Source: Scylla paramamosain
Taxonomy: Eukaryota; Arthropoda; Malacostraca; Decapoda; Portunidae
NCBI RefSeq assembly: GCF_035594125.1
Contig: NC_087186.1
Location: forward strand, 2,521,228-2,585,227
Direction of reading: 5' to 3'
Length of the DNA: 64,000 nt
Program-made: the position numbers and the translations under genes
Shown: piece by piece, positions 1 to 11,630 of the stretch
How positions within the stretch are numbered: position 1 is the stretch's first letter
Layout: each line of letters opens with the position of its first letter
The notes under the pieces: generated by a model
Database searches by the model: none
The model's input: the letters and a program-made list of their open reading frames with translations, nothing else
What the model was told of the DNA's origin: nothing

Positions 1-524
1 TATTTTACTTTGTCTAACTTCTCCAAAATTCATAAGATTGTTGTTTATCTACAATAATATTTTGCATAAAATTTTAGGACAATCTTTTTTTTTCTTTTTG
101 TCTTTTTTAGGATGATTCATATGTTGTCTTATATGCTGAAATATAAGGTACATCCTGTTTGGCATAAGTCCAAGGATCTGGGACAGATTAAGGACATATA
201 CTGAAGTACCACTGTACATCTATACTATCAACGTGTAATGTTTATTGGCAAATCACCTGTTCTTTAATACCACTTATCTCATTATGAGGATGCTGTGAAG
301 CTCCAAAACTTGAAGAAATTATGACTGAATAATTAACAATTTCACCAACAAACATCCAAGTCTACACATCTCACGATGGTTATCCATCCAGCCTGGCCAT
401 TGTATCTGTTGCCTGGCCACACTTGAATTTTGTACCACATCTAAACAAAAGCTTCAAAATGCATATGGGTATAGAACATTTTTTTTAAATAGATTAACCT
501 GTATTTTCACTTCAAGCAATATCT
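1..524. other. AT-rich DNA, nothing recognised
   Basis: No open frame with family resemblance, no inverted ends and no microsatellite of note. The sequence is AT-rich with short T runs. It lies left of the 3' truncation of piggyBac copy A and may be host intergenic DNA or an eroded repeat. Confidence 0.5.
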
Positions 525-2262
525 ACAGAACTGTAATTCACGTAAAAGTATAAGCATCCAATTTACTTCTTTCAATTTGGGGTTTACTTAATGCTTTCAC
601 TAAGTTCCAGCCATGTGTAATTGATGTACATTTTCTAGACTCAACATTAATTTTAATTAAATAGACTCTGAATTTAACCTGGCAGTGTTGAGAATATATG
701 CTAGGCCATTCACTGTCCTTATGCAAGATTTTGTGTACACTGTATAAAGAACTATTCTCTGATCTTTTATGTCACTTCCTCCCTTAGCGAAATCATACAA
801 TTTATATTTGGCTGGCTTTCTTGCACCATCATCCATGGTAATTCTAATATAGGAGGGACTATACTGAGAAGGAATACTTTTTTACTATTACTTTTGGTGG
901 GTACGACATAAGAATTCAATCATTTCCTCATAAACTTTAGTTTGGTATACTTGGTATGATCTCTTCCCTTTCAGTGACAGCCTTCATATCTGGTGCTATG
1001 CCTTCTTTTATGCAATCTACAGTACCTACACCAACAATACCTTGTGTTTGAAGCCACCCAAACAACTCTAGGCTGGTACACAGTCTGTCTAGACTACCAC
1101 CAAGATCCACAAATTCTTGTATCTGACTTACAGGAACCTTCAATGTTGGAAGTGACCCACAGATGTAATGGAGTCCAGGCTCTCCAGGTTTACCTGAATA
1201 TACTATTGTCCTAAAGGTGAATGGAATTCTTACCACATTCATAAATTTATACAACAGGCCATATCATTTAGGTTTGCTCTTATTGTACATCCTGAATCCT
1301 ATTTGATTTCTACACAAATATAAAGTTTCATCAATGGTCAATGGCTAAAACACTGAACACCACTAAATTCTTACCACATTCATAAATTTATACAACAGGC
1401 CATATTGTTTAGGTTTGCTCTTATTGTACATCCTGGATCCTATTTGATTTCTACACAAATATAAAGTTTCATCAATGGTCAATGGCTCCAACACTGAACA
1501 GGCATAGTTATTAAAAAAAAAAAAAAATCCCTGACTGCAGCAAACCAGTTATGTAACCATCTACAATGTCTGTTATCAACATAGTCAAAAGTTAAGTTAG
1601 CATGTAAAAATCCAAATCTATTCATAGATATTACTGCACCAAATACAGGATGACCAAACTCTTCCCTGGAAAGTGTTTTATATTTGTTTTGGACTAATAA
1701 ACTACATGCATACAGCAAACCAAAAACACTTTTCAATGCAATCTGTTACCCTGATGTGTGATCGGAGCTTATTATGTGAAGGCCTCCAAGAAATTTCTGC
1801 AATTATACTTTCAATTTTCTGATTAGTATGGTGCACATGGTGCACAATATTGGAAATCAGATGTTATGAAAAAGCCCTCTGCCATTTCTTTTTAATTTAC
1901 TGCACCTCACGTCTCCTATCAAACATTCTACAACACTGCATATGTTCACAGTTGGTCTACCTTCCATACTATTGGCCCATGTTATGGACTTCTCTGCTTC
2001 TGAGTTTCTCAGTGGTTTGTCTACCGTGATTTTACATTCCCATAGCTCACCTGGTAATACATAATTATCATATTTACTTTCATCTAAACAACTGGTCAAT
2101 GAGCTAACCTGTTTCTTGCTAATGTCTTCCTATTTCTCCATAGGAGACACTCTTTATAATCTATGTCATCATCTACTTCCTTGATCACATCTGCCAAATC
2201 TTTGTCAGGGTCATCTATAAAGTCAGGGGCTGCGTCTGTGAAGTCCACTGTAAGCATTAAGG
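525..2262 (-). pseudogene. piggyBac-type transposase relic, copy A
   Basis: Read on the minus strand, broken frames give in order an acidic N-terminus (near 2,150-2,260), a core piece containing SMNRFGFLHANLTFD (about 1,620), TIDETLYLC (about 1,325 and again about 1,465), then the stretch with SLDRLCTSLELF and a GTVDCIKEGI motif (937-1,254). This is the order expected of the DDE_Tnp_1_7 (piggyBac) fold. The Asp in SLDRLCTS corresponds in position to the second catalytic Asp. Stops and shifts break the frame throughout, and a 141-bp tandem duplication interrupts the core. Copy C shows the same order on the same strand. No TTAA-flanked terminal repeats were found, so the ends are approximate. 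Confidence 0.72.
1225..1506. repeat. 141-bp tandem duplication inside piggyBac copy A
   Basis: The segment starting near 1,225 recurs at 1,366 with an offset of 141 bases (TTACCACATTCATAAATTTA occurs in both). The units differ at a few positions. Copies B and C have the segment only once, so the duplication arose in copy A after insertion. Confidence 0.85.
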
Positions 2263-2449
2263 AATCATACAGTCAGTAAGTGCAACCAGTCACATAAGCT
2301 GATAAGCTCTCATCTGTAAACTGCAGTTCATATTTACAAAAAGTTGCAAGGTTTTTATTTCGCAGAAGGTAGCTAGCTAGCCCCCTCAGCCCTCCCACAC
2401 CCACTGCAATGACATCACGAGTGGCTAACTCCTGACTGGCTGCTGCATA

Positions 2450-2458
<9 letters not shown>

Positions 2459-2491
<33 letters not shown>

Positions 2492-2541
2492 CATTGTACA
2501 ACTTTTGTCTGTTACACTGATATTTCTTCCTTCGTTTCCCC

Positions 2542-2618
<77 letters not shown>

Positions 2619-2669
2619 TGAGTCATCATAATCCTACTACTGTCTGTTATAATGATCTTTCTTCCTTTG

Positions 2670-2755
<86 letters not shown>
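2459..2755. repeat. Three (CT)n microsatellite tracts with similar spacers
   Basis: CT repeats run at about 2,459-2,487, 2,549-2,612 and 2,673-2,754. The two spacers are related to each other (both carry a TGAGTCAT..CTGTTA..TTTCTTCCTT pattern), so the unit of spacer plus tract has itself been duplicated. Confidence 0.9.
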
Positions 2756-2757
<2 letters not shown>

Positions 2758-2789
2758 AATTCCATGGGTAGCATGTTTACAGAGCTTTG

Positions 2790-4205
2790 ATGATAAATTT
2801 ATCAATCATGACCTTGAACTCAATGTCTGGCAAAACAGCTGACGAGAAATTTAATGACCATGCCTGTTCATTGTTGGAGCCAGGTGATTTCTTGCCCATT
2901 GATTTCTATTTGATTTAAATAGAATTCAGGCAGTATAATAGGAACAAAACTAAAAAATATGGCCTGTTGTATAAATCTGTGAATGCGGAAAGTATTCAAC
3001 TCATCTTCATGACAATAGCATACTCAGGAAAACCTGGAGAGCTTAGACCACACTACATCAGCAGTTTACTTCCAACAGTAAAGGCTCTTGTGAGTCAGAT
3101 ACAAGAATTTTAAGACCTCAATGGTAGGGTAATAAGTCTAGACAGATTGTGTACTAGCCTAGAGTTGTTTGAGTGGCTTCAAACACAAGGTATTGCTACT
3201 GCAGCTACTATAGATTGCATGAGAAAAGGCATACCACCAGAGATAAAGGCAGTCACTGGAAGGGAAGAGGTAATACCAGGTGTACCAGAATAAAGATAAT
3301 AAGGTAATGACTGAATTCCAAAAGTAAAAAGTAAGAAAAATTAATTGTTTCTGAGAACAGCTTCCCCTTATAGTATTAGGAATTACCAAGGATGATGGTG
3401 TAAGAGGGTCAGCCATATATAAAATGTATGATTTTACTAAAAGAGGAACTGTCATAATAGATCAGAGAATAGATTTTTATACAGTGCACACAAAATCTTG
3501 CATATGGACAGTAAATGCCCTAGCATACATTTTTGACACTGCAAGGGTAGACAGTCTATTCAGTTAAAATTAATGTTGATCCTAGCATACATTCTTGACA
3601 CTGCAAGGGCAGACAATTTATTCAATTAAAATTAATGTTGATCCTACAAAATGTACATCACTTGCACATAGCTGGAACTTAGTGAAGGCATTATGTAATC
3701 CCCAAATTGAAAGGAGGAAATCCGAGGCTTGTACTTTTATGTAAGATACAATGGATAAAATGGACTTGACATTAGGGCATAGTGGAAGACAGGTTGGGGA
3801 AACTGCAAGAGAAGTAACACACAATAATAAAAAAGAGGAATAGGTGTCACATTTGCCTAGATTTAGCTTATGATCTAGAATAAGTGTCACATTCCCCTAG
3901 ATTTGGCTTATGATCCAGAATAGGTGTCACACTTGCCTAGATTTAGCTTATGATCCAGACTAAAACAAGAATCAACCAAAAGTAAAGAAAACCATTAATC
4001 AGTGTCAAGTTTGTTACAAACACTCGTGTGATCAACATTTAAAGAAAATTTGTGTAAAATGCCATGATAAGAGGCCCAATCAGTTAGAATTCTGCCTTAA
4101 ATATTGAAAAGGATTTTGCTGTTTTAAGAGATATGCCTACATAAGGTGTGGTTATGCTTGTGCAGAACTTTCAATGTAGAAAATTACCAATTTACCATAA
4201 TCTAT
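2790..4205 (+). pseudogene. piggyBac-type transposase relic, copy B, with C-terminal Cys-rich domain
   Basis: Plus-strand broken frames show RQYNRNKTKKYGLLYK (about 2,930), SLDRLCTSLELFEWL with TIDCMRKGIPPEI (about 3,140-3,250), then YDFTKRGTVIIDQR followed by WTVNALAYIFDTARVDS (about 3,430-3,560). The latter matches the piggyBac block with the third catalytic Asp. The C-terminal domain at about 3,998-4,105 reads CQVCYKHSCDQHLKKICVKC, a Cys/His zinc-binding arrangement typical of piggyBac proteins. Stops occur in every block, so the copy is dead. Near 4,205 it abuts the 3' end of a minus-strand Penelope-like element, tail to tail. The same join is seen at 12,870/14,410. Confidence 0.75.
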
Positions 4206-5600
4206 TAGAATAATATTATCATAAAATTAATTCCTGACAAAGCTTATTGGCCTGCACCGTAGCCAATGTAAAATATATTTATTACACATTTATTTGTTGA
4301 CACAGGCTATTAGCCTGCAATGATTTATGCATATAATGGACATATAGTTTATGTAAAATTATCTATTATACTTTTCTTTGCTGACACAGGCTATTAGCCT
4401 GCAATGCTGTATGGATATATTATAGAGTTTATATAAAGGTATATATATTACAGGGAGAAAGAGTGGGTGTCCGGTACAAGCTGAGACTCCCTTGTGTTCA
4501 GCAATGTGGTGAGCAATACTCTCTGTTTCACCTATGTACCAACACTTATATGTTGGACAAGTGTATTAATACACTATACTGGAAATAAGTTTAGAAGGGA
4601 TAAAATCTTTGTAAGGGAAAAAGGACTTTAAAGTATAGGAGTTCATGAAAATAAACTTAGTTATGATCAGGAAAGTACTTTCTCAATAATTGATCTAATT
4701 TCTTTCTAATAATGTAGTTTAAATGACCATAGAAGGGGAGTTTAATGTACTGTGTGTTTGAGACATGTTTTTTTGTCTGAGTCAGGTTGATAGCATTGTT
4801 TACAGACTTTGAGCTACAGTTTTCAATAATATTAAGTGGATACCCATTGTTTTGGAAAAAAAAATCTGTTAGAAAATTTACTTCATCATGAAAAATTAAC
4901 CAGTTTGAAGAGAAGATATAACACCTATGAAACAAATGTCCTAATAGCATTGACTTTAAACAATTGTAGAATGAAGGACAATTAGTAAGTACCTAAACCT
5001 GTAAAACTTGGTTTCCTGTAAATAGAGGTCAAGACACTACCACTGTTACAAGAGACAAGAACACCTACAAACGAAAGTTTATCATTATTTTCAATTTCAC
5101 ACGTGAATTTAATATTCTGATGTTTAGTATTAAGATATTGGAGGAACAGTGGAATACCTTCATTATTATGAAACAGTAGGAAAGTGTCATCAACATATCT
5201 CCTATAATATACTGGTTTGAAAGCTGCAGGACAATCTGAGAGCCAATTAACCTCAGGGTAACATTAAAAAAAAGTATTAGCTAGGGCAGGGCTAAACATG
5301 AGTCCAAGGCAATACCATCACTCTGAATGTATAATTTATCATTAAGAGTGAAAGATGATTCTTTAACAGCTAAATCTAATAAATCTTTGAATTGCTCATG
5401 TATAAATCCCATAAATTTAAGTCAATCTTTTAAAAATGAACATTTATTATAATTTATGTTGTCTCATTTAAAGATATATTAGTAAAATGTAACTGGATAT
5501 CAAAACTAGTCATTACTTTCTTAATTGCATCAATCTCTTTCAAGTTGCTAACAAAATAATAAATAAGCTCACCTTATGAGAAAATATCTCAAACAGATTT
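4206..5600 (-). mobile_element. Penelope-like element fragment (RT plus GIY-YIG remnant)
   Basis: On the minus strand the order is a start of RT similar to FVSNLKEI..SFDIQ (5,500-5,590), a YVDDTF catalytic box (about 5,190), an FLxVLVS / SIYRKP box (about 5,030), SSNWLIFHDEVNFLTDFF (about 4,900), LPFYGHLNYIIRKKL (about 4,690-4,740), and last a GIY-YIG-like segment YTCPTYKCWYIGETES followed by AEHKGVSACTGHPL (4,440-4,545). This RT plus C-terminal GIY-YIG order is diagnostic for Penelope-like elements. Several stops make it non-functional. The 5' part ends at a family J LINE tail near 5,604. Confidence 0.8.
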
Positions 5601-5603
5601 TTT

Positions 5604-5741
5604 GTTTTTATGTAGGAGGGACACTGCCCAACAGACAGAGAAAAAAAAAAAAAAAAAAACTCACTGGAATGCCAGTCCCCAAACTGTGTCCGAAATTGAA
5701 GGATAACTGTCTTGAAACCTCTTTCTTGAAGCAGTTCAAGT
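5604..5741 (-). mobile_element. Family J LINE, 3' end segment (J1, sense part)
   Basis: This is the terminal 140 bp of the Jockey-like LINE read on the minus strand: 3' untranslated region ending in an A-rich tail (T runs on plus, ATGTAGGAGGGACACTG motif). It joins an oppositely oriented J segment at 5,740/5,741 and the Penelope fragment on the left. Confidence 0.8.
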
Positions 5742-6930
5742 CTACCTTGGAAGATTCAGGGCTTCTTCCTTCCTCTCCTCCAAGCTCTGACTACTTCATG
5801 CTACCTATTAAAATTCTTCGCAATGATGTTTTCCACACCCTCGCTGGCCTAAACCCTCAGAAGGCTTATGGACCCGATGTGGTCTCTCCCATTGTTCTCT
5901 GAAACTGTGCCTCTGTGCTTGCACCTTACCTATTCAAACTCTTTCAACATCTACCATTCCTCCTTGCTGGAAGTTTACTTACATTTAGCCTGTTCCTAAA
6001 AAGAGTGACCATTCTAATCCATCAAACTAGTGTCCTATTGCTTTTATTTCCTGCCTATCTGAATTTTTTTTAATCTATCCTCAACAGGAAGATTCTTAAA
6101 CATCTATTGCTTTACAACCTTCTATCTGATTACCAGTATAGGTTCCATTCAAGGCCACTTTAATGGTGATCTTCTGGCTTTCCTTATTGAGTCTTGGTCA
6201 TCCTCTTTTAGAAATTTTGGTGAAACTTCTGCTGTTGCCTTAGACATATCAAAAGCTTCTAATAGAGTTTGGCACAAAGCTTTGATTTCCAGATTACCCT
6301 CCTACGGGTTTTATCCTCTCTGTAACTTCATCACAAGTTTCTTTCTGACCATTCTTTTACTGCTGTGGTAGACAGTCACTGTTCTTCTCCTAAATCTATG
6401 AACAGTGGTGTTCCTGAGGGTTTTGTCCTGTTACCCACCCTCATCCTATTATTCATCAATAATCTTCTAAACCAAACTTCTTGTCATATCCATTACTAAA
6501 CTGATGATGCCACTCTGCACTTTTCCACATCTTTTCATAGCCGTCGAACCTTTCAGGAGATAAACAGTTCATGCATGGAAGCCATAGAAAACATGACTTC
6601 TGATCTCTCTAAAATTTCTGATTGGGGCAGAGCAAACTTGATATTGTTGAATGCCTCAAAAATTCAATTCCTCCATCTATTAACTTGACAACCTTCCAGA
6701 CAACTGTCCCCTCTTCCTCAATGACACTCAACTTCCCTCTCTTCTACACTTAACATCCTTGGTCTGTCCTTTACTCATAATCTGAACTGGAAACTTCACA
6801 TCTTATCTCTAGCTAAAACAACTTCTATTAAGTTAGGAGTTGTGTCATCTCCACCAGTTTTTCTTATTCTTCCAACTGCTAACTCTGTACAGGGGGTCTT
6901 ATCCATCCATATATGGAGTATGCTTCACAT
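5741..6930 (+). pseudogene. Family J LINE reverse transcriptase, inverted segment (J1)
   Basis: Plus strand: the RT region from LEDSGL.. through KAYGPD (5,860), the A-box area, an eroded catalytic box (the YADD of other copies is replaced by Y-stop-TDD near 6,500) to the MEYASH region at 6,930. Many stops and indels are present. Together with the minus 3' segment on its left it has the geometry of a twin-primed (5'-inverted) LINE insertion, with about 400 bp missing between the two segments. Confidence 0.75.
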
Positions 6931-6934
6931 CTTT

Positions 6935-9900
6935 ATTTTTTTTTTATGTAGGAAGGACACTGGCCAAGGGCAACAAAAATCCAATAAAAAAAAATGCCCA
7001 CTTAAATGCCAGTCCCATAAAAGGGTCAAAATAGTAGTCAAAAAATTGATGAATAAGTGTCTTGAAACCTCCCTCTTGAAGGAATTCAAGTCATAGGAAG
7101 GTGGAAATACAGAAGCAGGCAGGGAGTTCCAGTTTACCAGAGAAAGGGATGAATGATTGAGAATACTGGTTAACTCTTGCATTAGAGAGGTGGACAGAAT
7201 AGGGATGAGAGAAAGAAGAAAATCTTGTGCAGCAAGGCCGCAGGAAAAGGGAAGGCATGCAGTTAGCAGGATCAGAAGGGCAATTAGCATGAAAATAACG
7301 GTAGAAGACAGCTAGAGATGCAACATTGCAGCGGTGAGAGAGAGGCTTAAGACAGTCAGTTAGAGGAGAGGAGTTGATGAGACGAAAAGCTTTTGATTCC
7401 ACCCTGTCTAGAAGAGCAGTATGAGTGGAACACCCCAGACATGTAAAGCAAACTCCTTACATGGATGGATAAGGCCCTTGTACAGAGTTAACAGCTGAGT
7501 GATGAGAAAAACTGATGGAAATGTCTCAGAATGCCTAACTTCATAGAAGTTGTTTTAGCTAGAGATGAGATGTGAAGTTTCCAGTTCAGATTATAAGTAA
7601 AGGATAGACTGAGAATGTTCAGTGTAGAAGAGGGAGACAGTTGAGTGTCATTGAAGAAGAGAGGATAGTTGTCTGGAAAGTTGTGTCGAGTTGACAGATG
7701 GAGGAATTGAGCTTTTTGAGGCACTGAACAATACCAAGTTTGCTCTGCCTCAATCAGAAATCTTACAAAGATCAGAAGTCAAGGGTTCTGTGGCTGTCCT
7801 GCGTGAAATGTTTACTTCCTAAAGTGTTGGATGTCTTTGAGAAGACATGGAAAAGTGCAGGGTGGTATCATCAACATAGGAGTGGATAGGACAAGAAGTT
7901 TAGTTTAGAAGGTCATTGATGAATAATAAGAGAGTGGGTGACAGGACAGAACCATGAAGAACACTACTGTTAGTAGATTTAGGAAACAGTGACTGTCTAC
8001 CACAGCACCAATAGAACAGTCAGAAAGGAAACTCGGGATGAAGTTACAGAGAGAAGGATAGAAGTCATAGGAGGGTAGTTTGGAAATCAAAGCTTTGTGC
8101 CAGACTCTATCAAAAGCTTTTGATATGTCCAAGACAACAGCAAAAGTTTCACCAAATTCTCCAAAAGAGGATGACCAAGACTCGGTAAGGAAGGCCAGAA
8201 GACCACCAGTAGAACGGCCTTGAAGGAGCCCATACTGGCAATCAGATAGATTGTGAAGTGATAGATGTTTAAGAATCTTCCTGTTGAGGATAGATTGAAA
8301 AACTAGATAAGCAGGAAATTAAAGCAATAGGATGGTAGTTTGAGGGATTAGAACAGTCATCCTTTTTAGGAACAGGCTGAATGTAGGCAAACTTCCAGCA
8401 AGAAGGAAAGGTAGATGTTGACAGACAGTGTTGAAAGAGTTTGACTAGGCAAGTTGCAAACACGGAGGCACAGTTTCAGAGAACAATAGGAGGAACCCCA
8501 TCAGGTCCATAAGCCTTCCGAGGGTTTAGGCCAGTGAGGGTATGAAAAACATCATTGTTAAGAATTTTAATATATAGCATGAAGTAATCAGAGGGTGGAG
8601 GAGAGAGGAACAAGCACTGAAGGTAGAGTTTTTAGCAAAGGTTTGAGCAAAGAGATCAGCTTTAGAGATGTGATAGGACTGGTGCCATCTGGTACAAATA
8701 AAGGAAGGAAAGAAGAAACAGTTATTGGAAATATTTTTAGCTAGATATCAGAAGTTATGAGGGGAGTTAGATGTTGAAAGATTTTGACACTTTCTATTAA
8801 TGAAGAGTTTTTGGCTAGTTGGAGAGAGGCATGATTATGGGCAGAAATATAAAGTGCATGAGATTCTGGTGATGGAAGGCTTAAGTACCTTTTGTGGGCC
8901 ACCTCTCTATCATGTATAGCATGAGAACAGGCTGTGTTAAACCAAGGTTTGGAAGATTTAGGTCAAGAAAAAGAGTGAAGAATGTACGCCTCCATGCCAG
9001 ACACTATCACCTCTGTTATGCGCTCGGCACACAAAAATGGGTCTCTGACATGGAAGCAGTAGTCATTCCAAGGAAAATCAGCAAAATACCTCCTGAGGTC
9101 TCCCTAACTAAGCAGAACGCCAGAGGTATCGTTGCTTAGGGGAATCCTGAGGAGGCATTGGAGCGATAGGACAAGACACAGATATGAGATTGTGATTGGA
9201 GGAACCCAACGGAGAAGAGAGGATGACAGCATGAGCAGAAGGATTAGAGGTCAGGAAAAGGTCAAGAATGCTGGGCGTATCTCCAAGAAGGTCAGGAATT
9301 CAAGTAGGGTGTTGCACCAATTGCTATATAGCAAAGTTGAAGGTTAGTTCATCAGGATGGTCAGTGAAGGGAGAGGAGAGCCAAAGTTGGTGGTGAACAT
9401 TGAAGTCTCCAAGAATGGAGATCTCTGCAAAAGGGAAGAAAGTCAGAATGTGGTCCACTTTAGAAGTTAAGTAGTGAAAGAATTTCTTATAGTCAGAGGA
9501 GTTAGGTGAGAGGTATACAGCACAGATTAATTTAGTTTGAAAGTGACTCTGTAGTCATAGCCGGATGATGGAAAACTCAGAAGATTCAAGAGCATGGGCA
9601 AGAGAGCAGGTTAAGTCATTGTGCACATAAACGCAACATCCAGCTCTAGATTGAAAGTGAGGATAGAGAAAGTAGGAGGGAACAGAAAAGAGGCTACTGC
9701 CAGTTGCCTCACACCTGAGTTTCAATGAGGAAAAGAAGATGAAGTTTAAAAGAGGAGAGGTGGTGTTCTACAGAGTGAAAATTAGATCTTAGACTGCGAA
9801 TGTTGCAGAAGTTAATGAAGAAAAAGTTGAGGGGGGGTTTCAAGACAATTAGGGTTGTTATCAGAAGAGCAGTCCGACCTGGGGACATTTGTGGTCCTCT

Positions 9901-10175
9901 CCCCAGATGGGGACTCTGAGGCTGGTGTAGGAGTTGCCATGATAATTTTGTATTTTTGAGTGAAGGGTGTATGTGTTACTAGGTGCTTGTAGTTTTATGT
10001 GGAAGAGAGTTGTCTTTAGAGGGCAGGGTGTGACTGCCCCCTTGTGTTGTGAGACACAAAGGGAAATGTTCAGTGAGGTCACAGCTAGGTTTATTAAGTT
10101 CACATCACCTCCTGATCTAGTGCTTTAGACTTCATTGGGAATGATTATCGTTTCGGCAGGTGCCTACTGCCTCTT
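6935..10175 (-). mobile_element. Family J (Jockey-like) LINE, near full-length but decayed (J2)
   Basis: Minus strand from a 5' leader (10,020-10,175, matching the 5' end of J4 at 22,785) through the endonuclease (about 9,150-9,800), RT (about 7,500-8,500) and C-terminal region to a 3' tail at 6,935. The recognisable parts align block for block with J4 and J9, but no frame stays open for more than about 120 codons and the catalytic boxes are damaged. Frame remnants such as DISKAFDRVWHKALISKLPS (8,080-8,130) identify the RT. The 5' end sits directly on a Penelope fragment (SFDIQ codons at 10,175). Confidence 0.82.
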
Positions 10176-10279
10176 CCTGGATATCAAAACTAACCAGTAC
10201 CATCTTGCTCACATGAATCTTTTTCATGTTGCTAACAAACTTATAAATTAGCTCACTTGAGAAAATATCTGAAACTGAA
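10176..10279 (-). mobile_element. Penelope-like element, short 5' RT fragment
   Basis: Minus strand reads SDIFSSELIYKFVSN then SFDIQ, the same segment found at 5,490-5,600. It is flanked on its left by the 5' end of J2 and on its right by a J 3' tail. The right-hand join (Penelope to J tail) is at the same Penelope position as the join at 5,604. Confidence 0.7.
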
Positions 10280-10770
10280 TTTTTTTTTTTATGTAGGAGG
10301 GACACCGGCCAGAGGCAACAAAAATCCAATAAGAAAAAGGGCTGACTGAAATGCCGGCTCCTGAATAGGGTCCAAAGTGGTTGTCAAAAACTGAAGGATA
10401 AGTGTCTTGAAAGCCCCCTCTTGAAGGAGTTCAAGTTATAGGAAGGTGGAAATACAGAATCAGGCAGGGAGTTCCAGAGTTTACCAGAAAAAGTGATGAA
10501 TGATTCAGAATACTGGTTGATTCTTGCATTAGAGAGGTGGAGAGAACAGGGGTGAGAGAAAGAAGAAAGTCTTCTGCAGTGAGTCCACGGGAGGAGGGGA
10601 GGCATGCAGTTAGCAAGATTAGAAGAGCAGTTAGCATGAAAATAGTGGTAGAATATAGCAAGAGATGCAACATTGCGGCAATGAGAAAGAGCCTCAGTTA
10701 GGGAGTTGATGAGATGAAAAGCTTTTGATTCCACCCTGTCTAGAAGAGCGGTATGAGTGGAACACCCCCA
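10280..10770 (-). mobile_element. Family J LINE, 3' segment (J3 left arm)
   Basis: Minus strand 3' end of the J LINE: from the [16 protein letters not shown] region (10,700-10,760) to the tail at 10,280. It forms an inverted pair with 11,154-11,630, which starts within a few bases of the same LINE position, leaving the 10,771-11,157 segment between two arms of about 480 bp. Confidence 0.78.
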
Positions 10771-11157
10771 GTATTCCTGACCGTCTTGGAGATACGCCCA
10801 ACATTTTTTACCTTTTCCTGACCTAATCCTTCTGCTTATGCTGTCACCCTTTCTTCTCCATTGGGCTCCTCTGATCACAATCTCATATCTGTATCTTGTC
10901 CTATCGCTCCGATCCCTCCTCAGCATACCCCTAGGCGAAGGTGCCTCTGGCGATTTGCCTCTGCTAGTTGGGGGGACCTGAGGAGGTATTTTGCTGATTT
11001 TCCTTGGAATGACTACTGTTTCTGTGTTAGAGACCTGTCTTTGCATGCTGAGCGCATAACAGAGGTGATAGTGTCTGGCATGGAGGCGTACATTCCTCAC
11101 TCTTTTTCTCGTCCGAAACCTTCTAAACCTTGGTTTAAAACAGCTTGTTCTCGTGCT
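10771..11157 (+). pseudogene. Family J endonuclease C-terminal segment (J3 centre)
   Basis: Plus strand [10 protein letters not shown] through GSSDHNLIS (the Asp-His box of apurinic-type endonucleases, near 10,865) to WFKTACSRA at 11,157, with stops. It ends at TCGTGCT, which is shared with the start of the next J segment, consistent with a microhomology-mediated internal deletion of the whole RT. Confidence 0.75.
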
Positions 11158-11630
11158 CTTCTAGACAGGGTGGAATCGAAAGCTTTTCATTTCATCAATT
11201 CCTCTGCTCTAACTGACCATCTTCAGCCTCTCTCTCATTGCTGCAATGTTGCATCTTTAGCTGTCTTCTACTGCTATTTTCATGCTAACTGCTCTTCTGA
11301 TCTTGCTAATTGCACGCTTTCCCTCCTCCCATGGCCTCACTGCACAAGAATTTCTTCTTTCTCTCACCCTTATTCTGTCCATCTCTCTCTAATGCAAGAG
11401 TTAACCAGTATTCTCAATCATTCATCCCTTTCTCTAGTAAACTCTGGCACTCCCTGCCTGGTTCTGCATTTCCACCTTCCTATGACTTGAATTCCTTCAA
11501 GAGGGGAATTTCAAGACATTTATCCTTCAAATTTTGACTACAGCTTTGGACTCTTTTCTGGGACTAGCGTCTATGTGATTTTTTTTTTTTTTTGTTGCCC
11601 TTGGCCAGTGTCCCTCCTATATAAAAAAAA
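11154..11630 (+). mobile_element. Family J LINE 3' segment (J3 right arm)
   Basis: Plus strand [16 protein letters not shown].. through the conserved [17 protein letters not shown] C-terminal region and a 3' UTR with an A tail ending at 11,630, directly followed by Penelope RT sequence. This is the right member of the J3 inverted pair. Confidence 0.8.

Noticed and set aside
9861..10103. 80-codon frame conserved in the leader of J2 and J4, considered as a LINE ORF1
   Set aside because: Only about 80 codons, no RNA-binding motif, shifted in J4; more likely conserved as DNA leader sequence.
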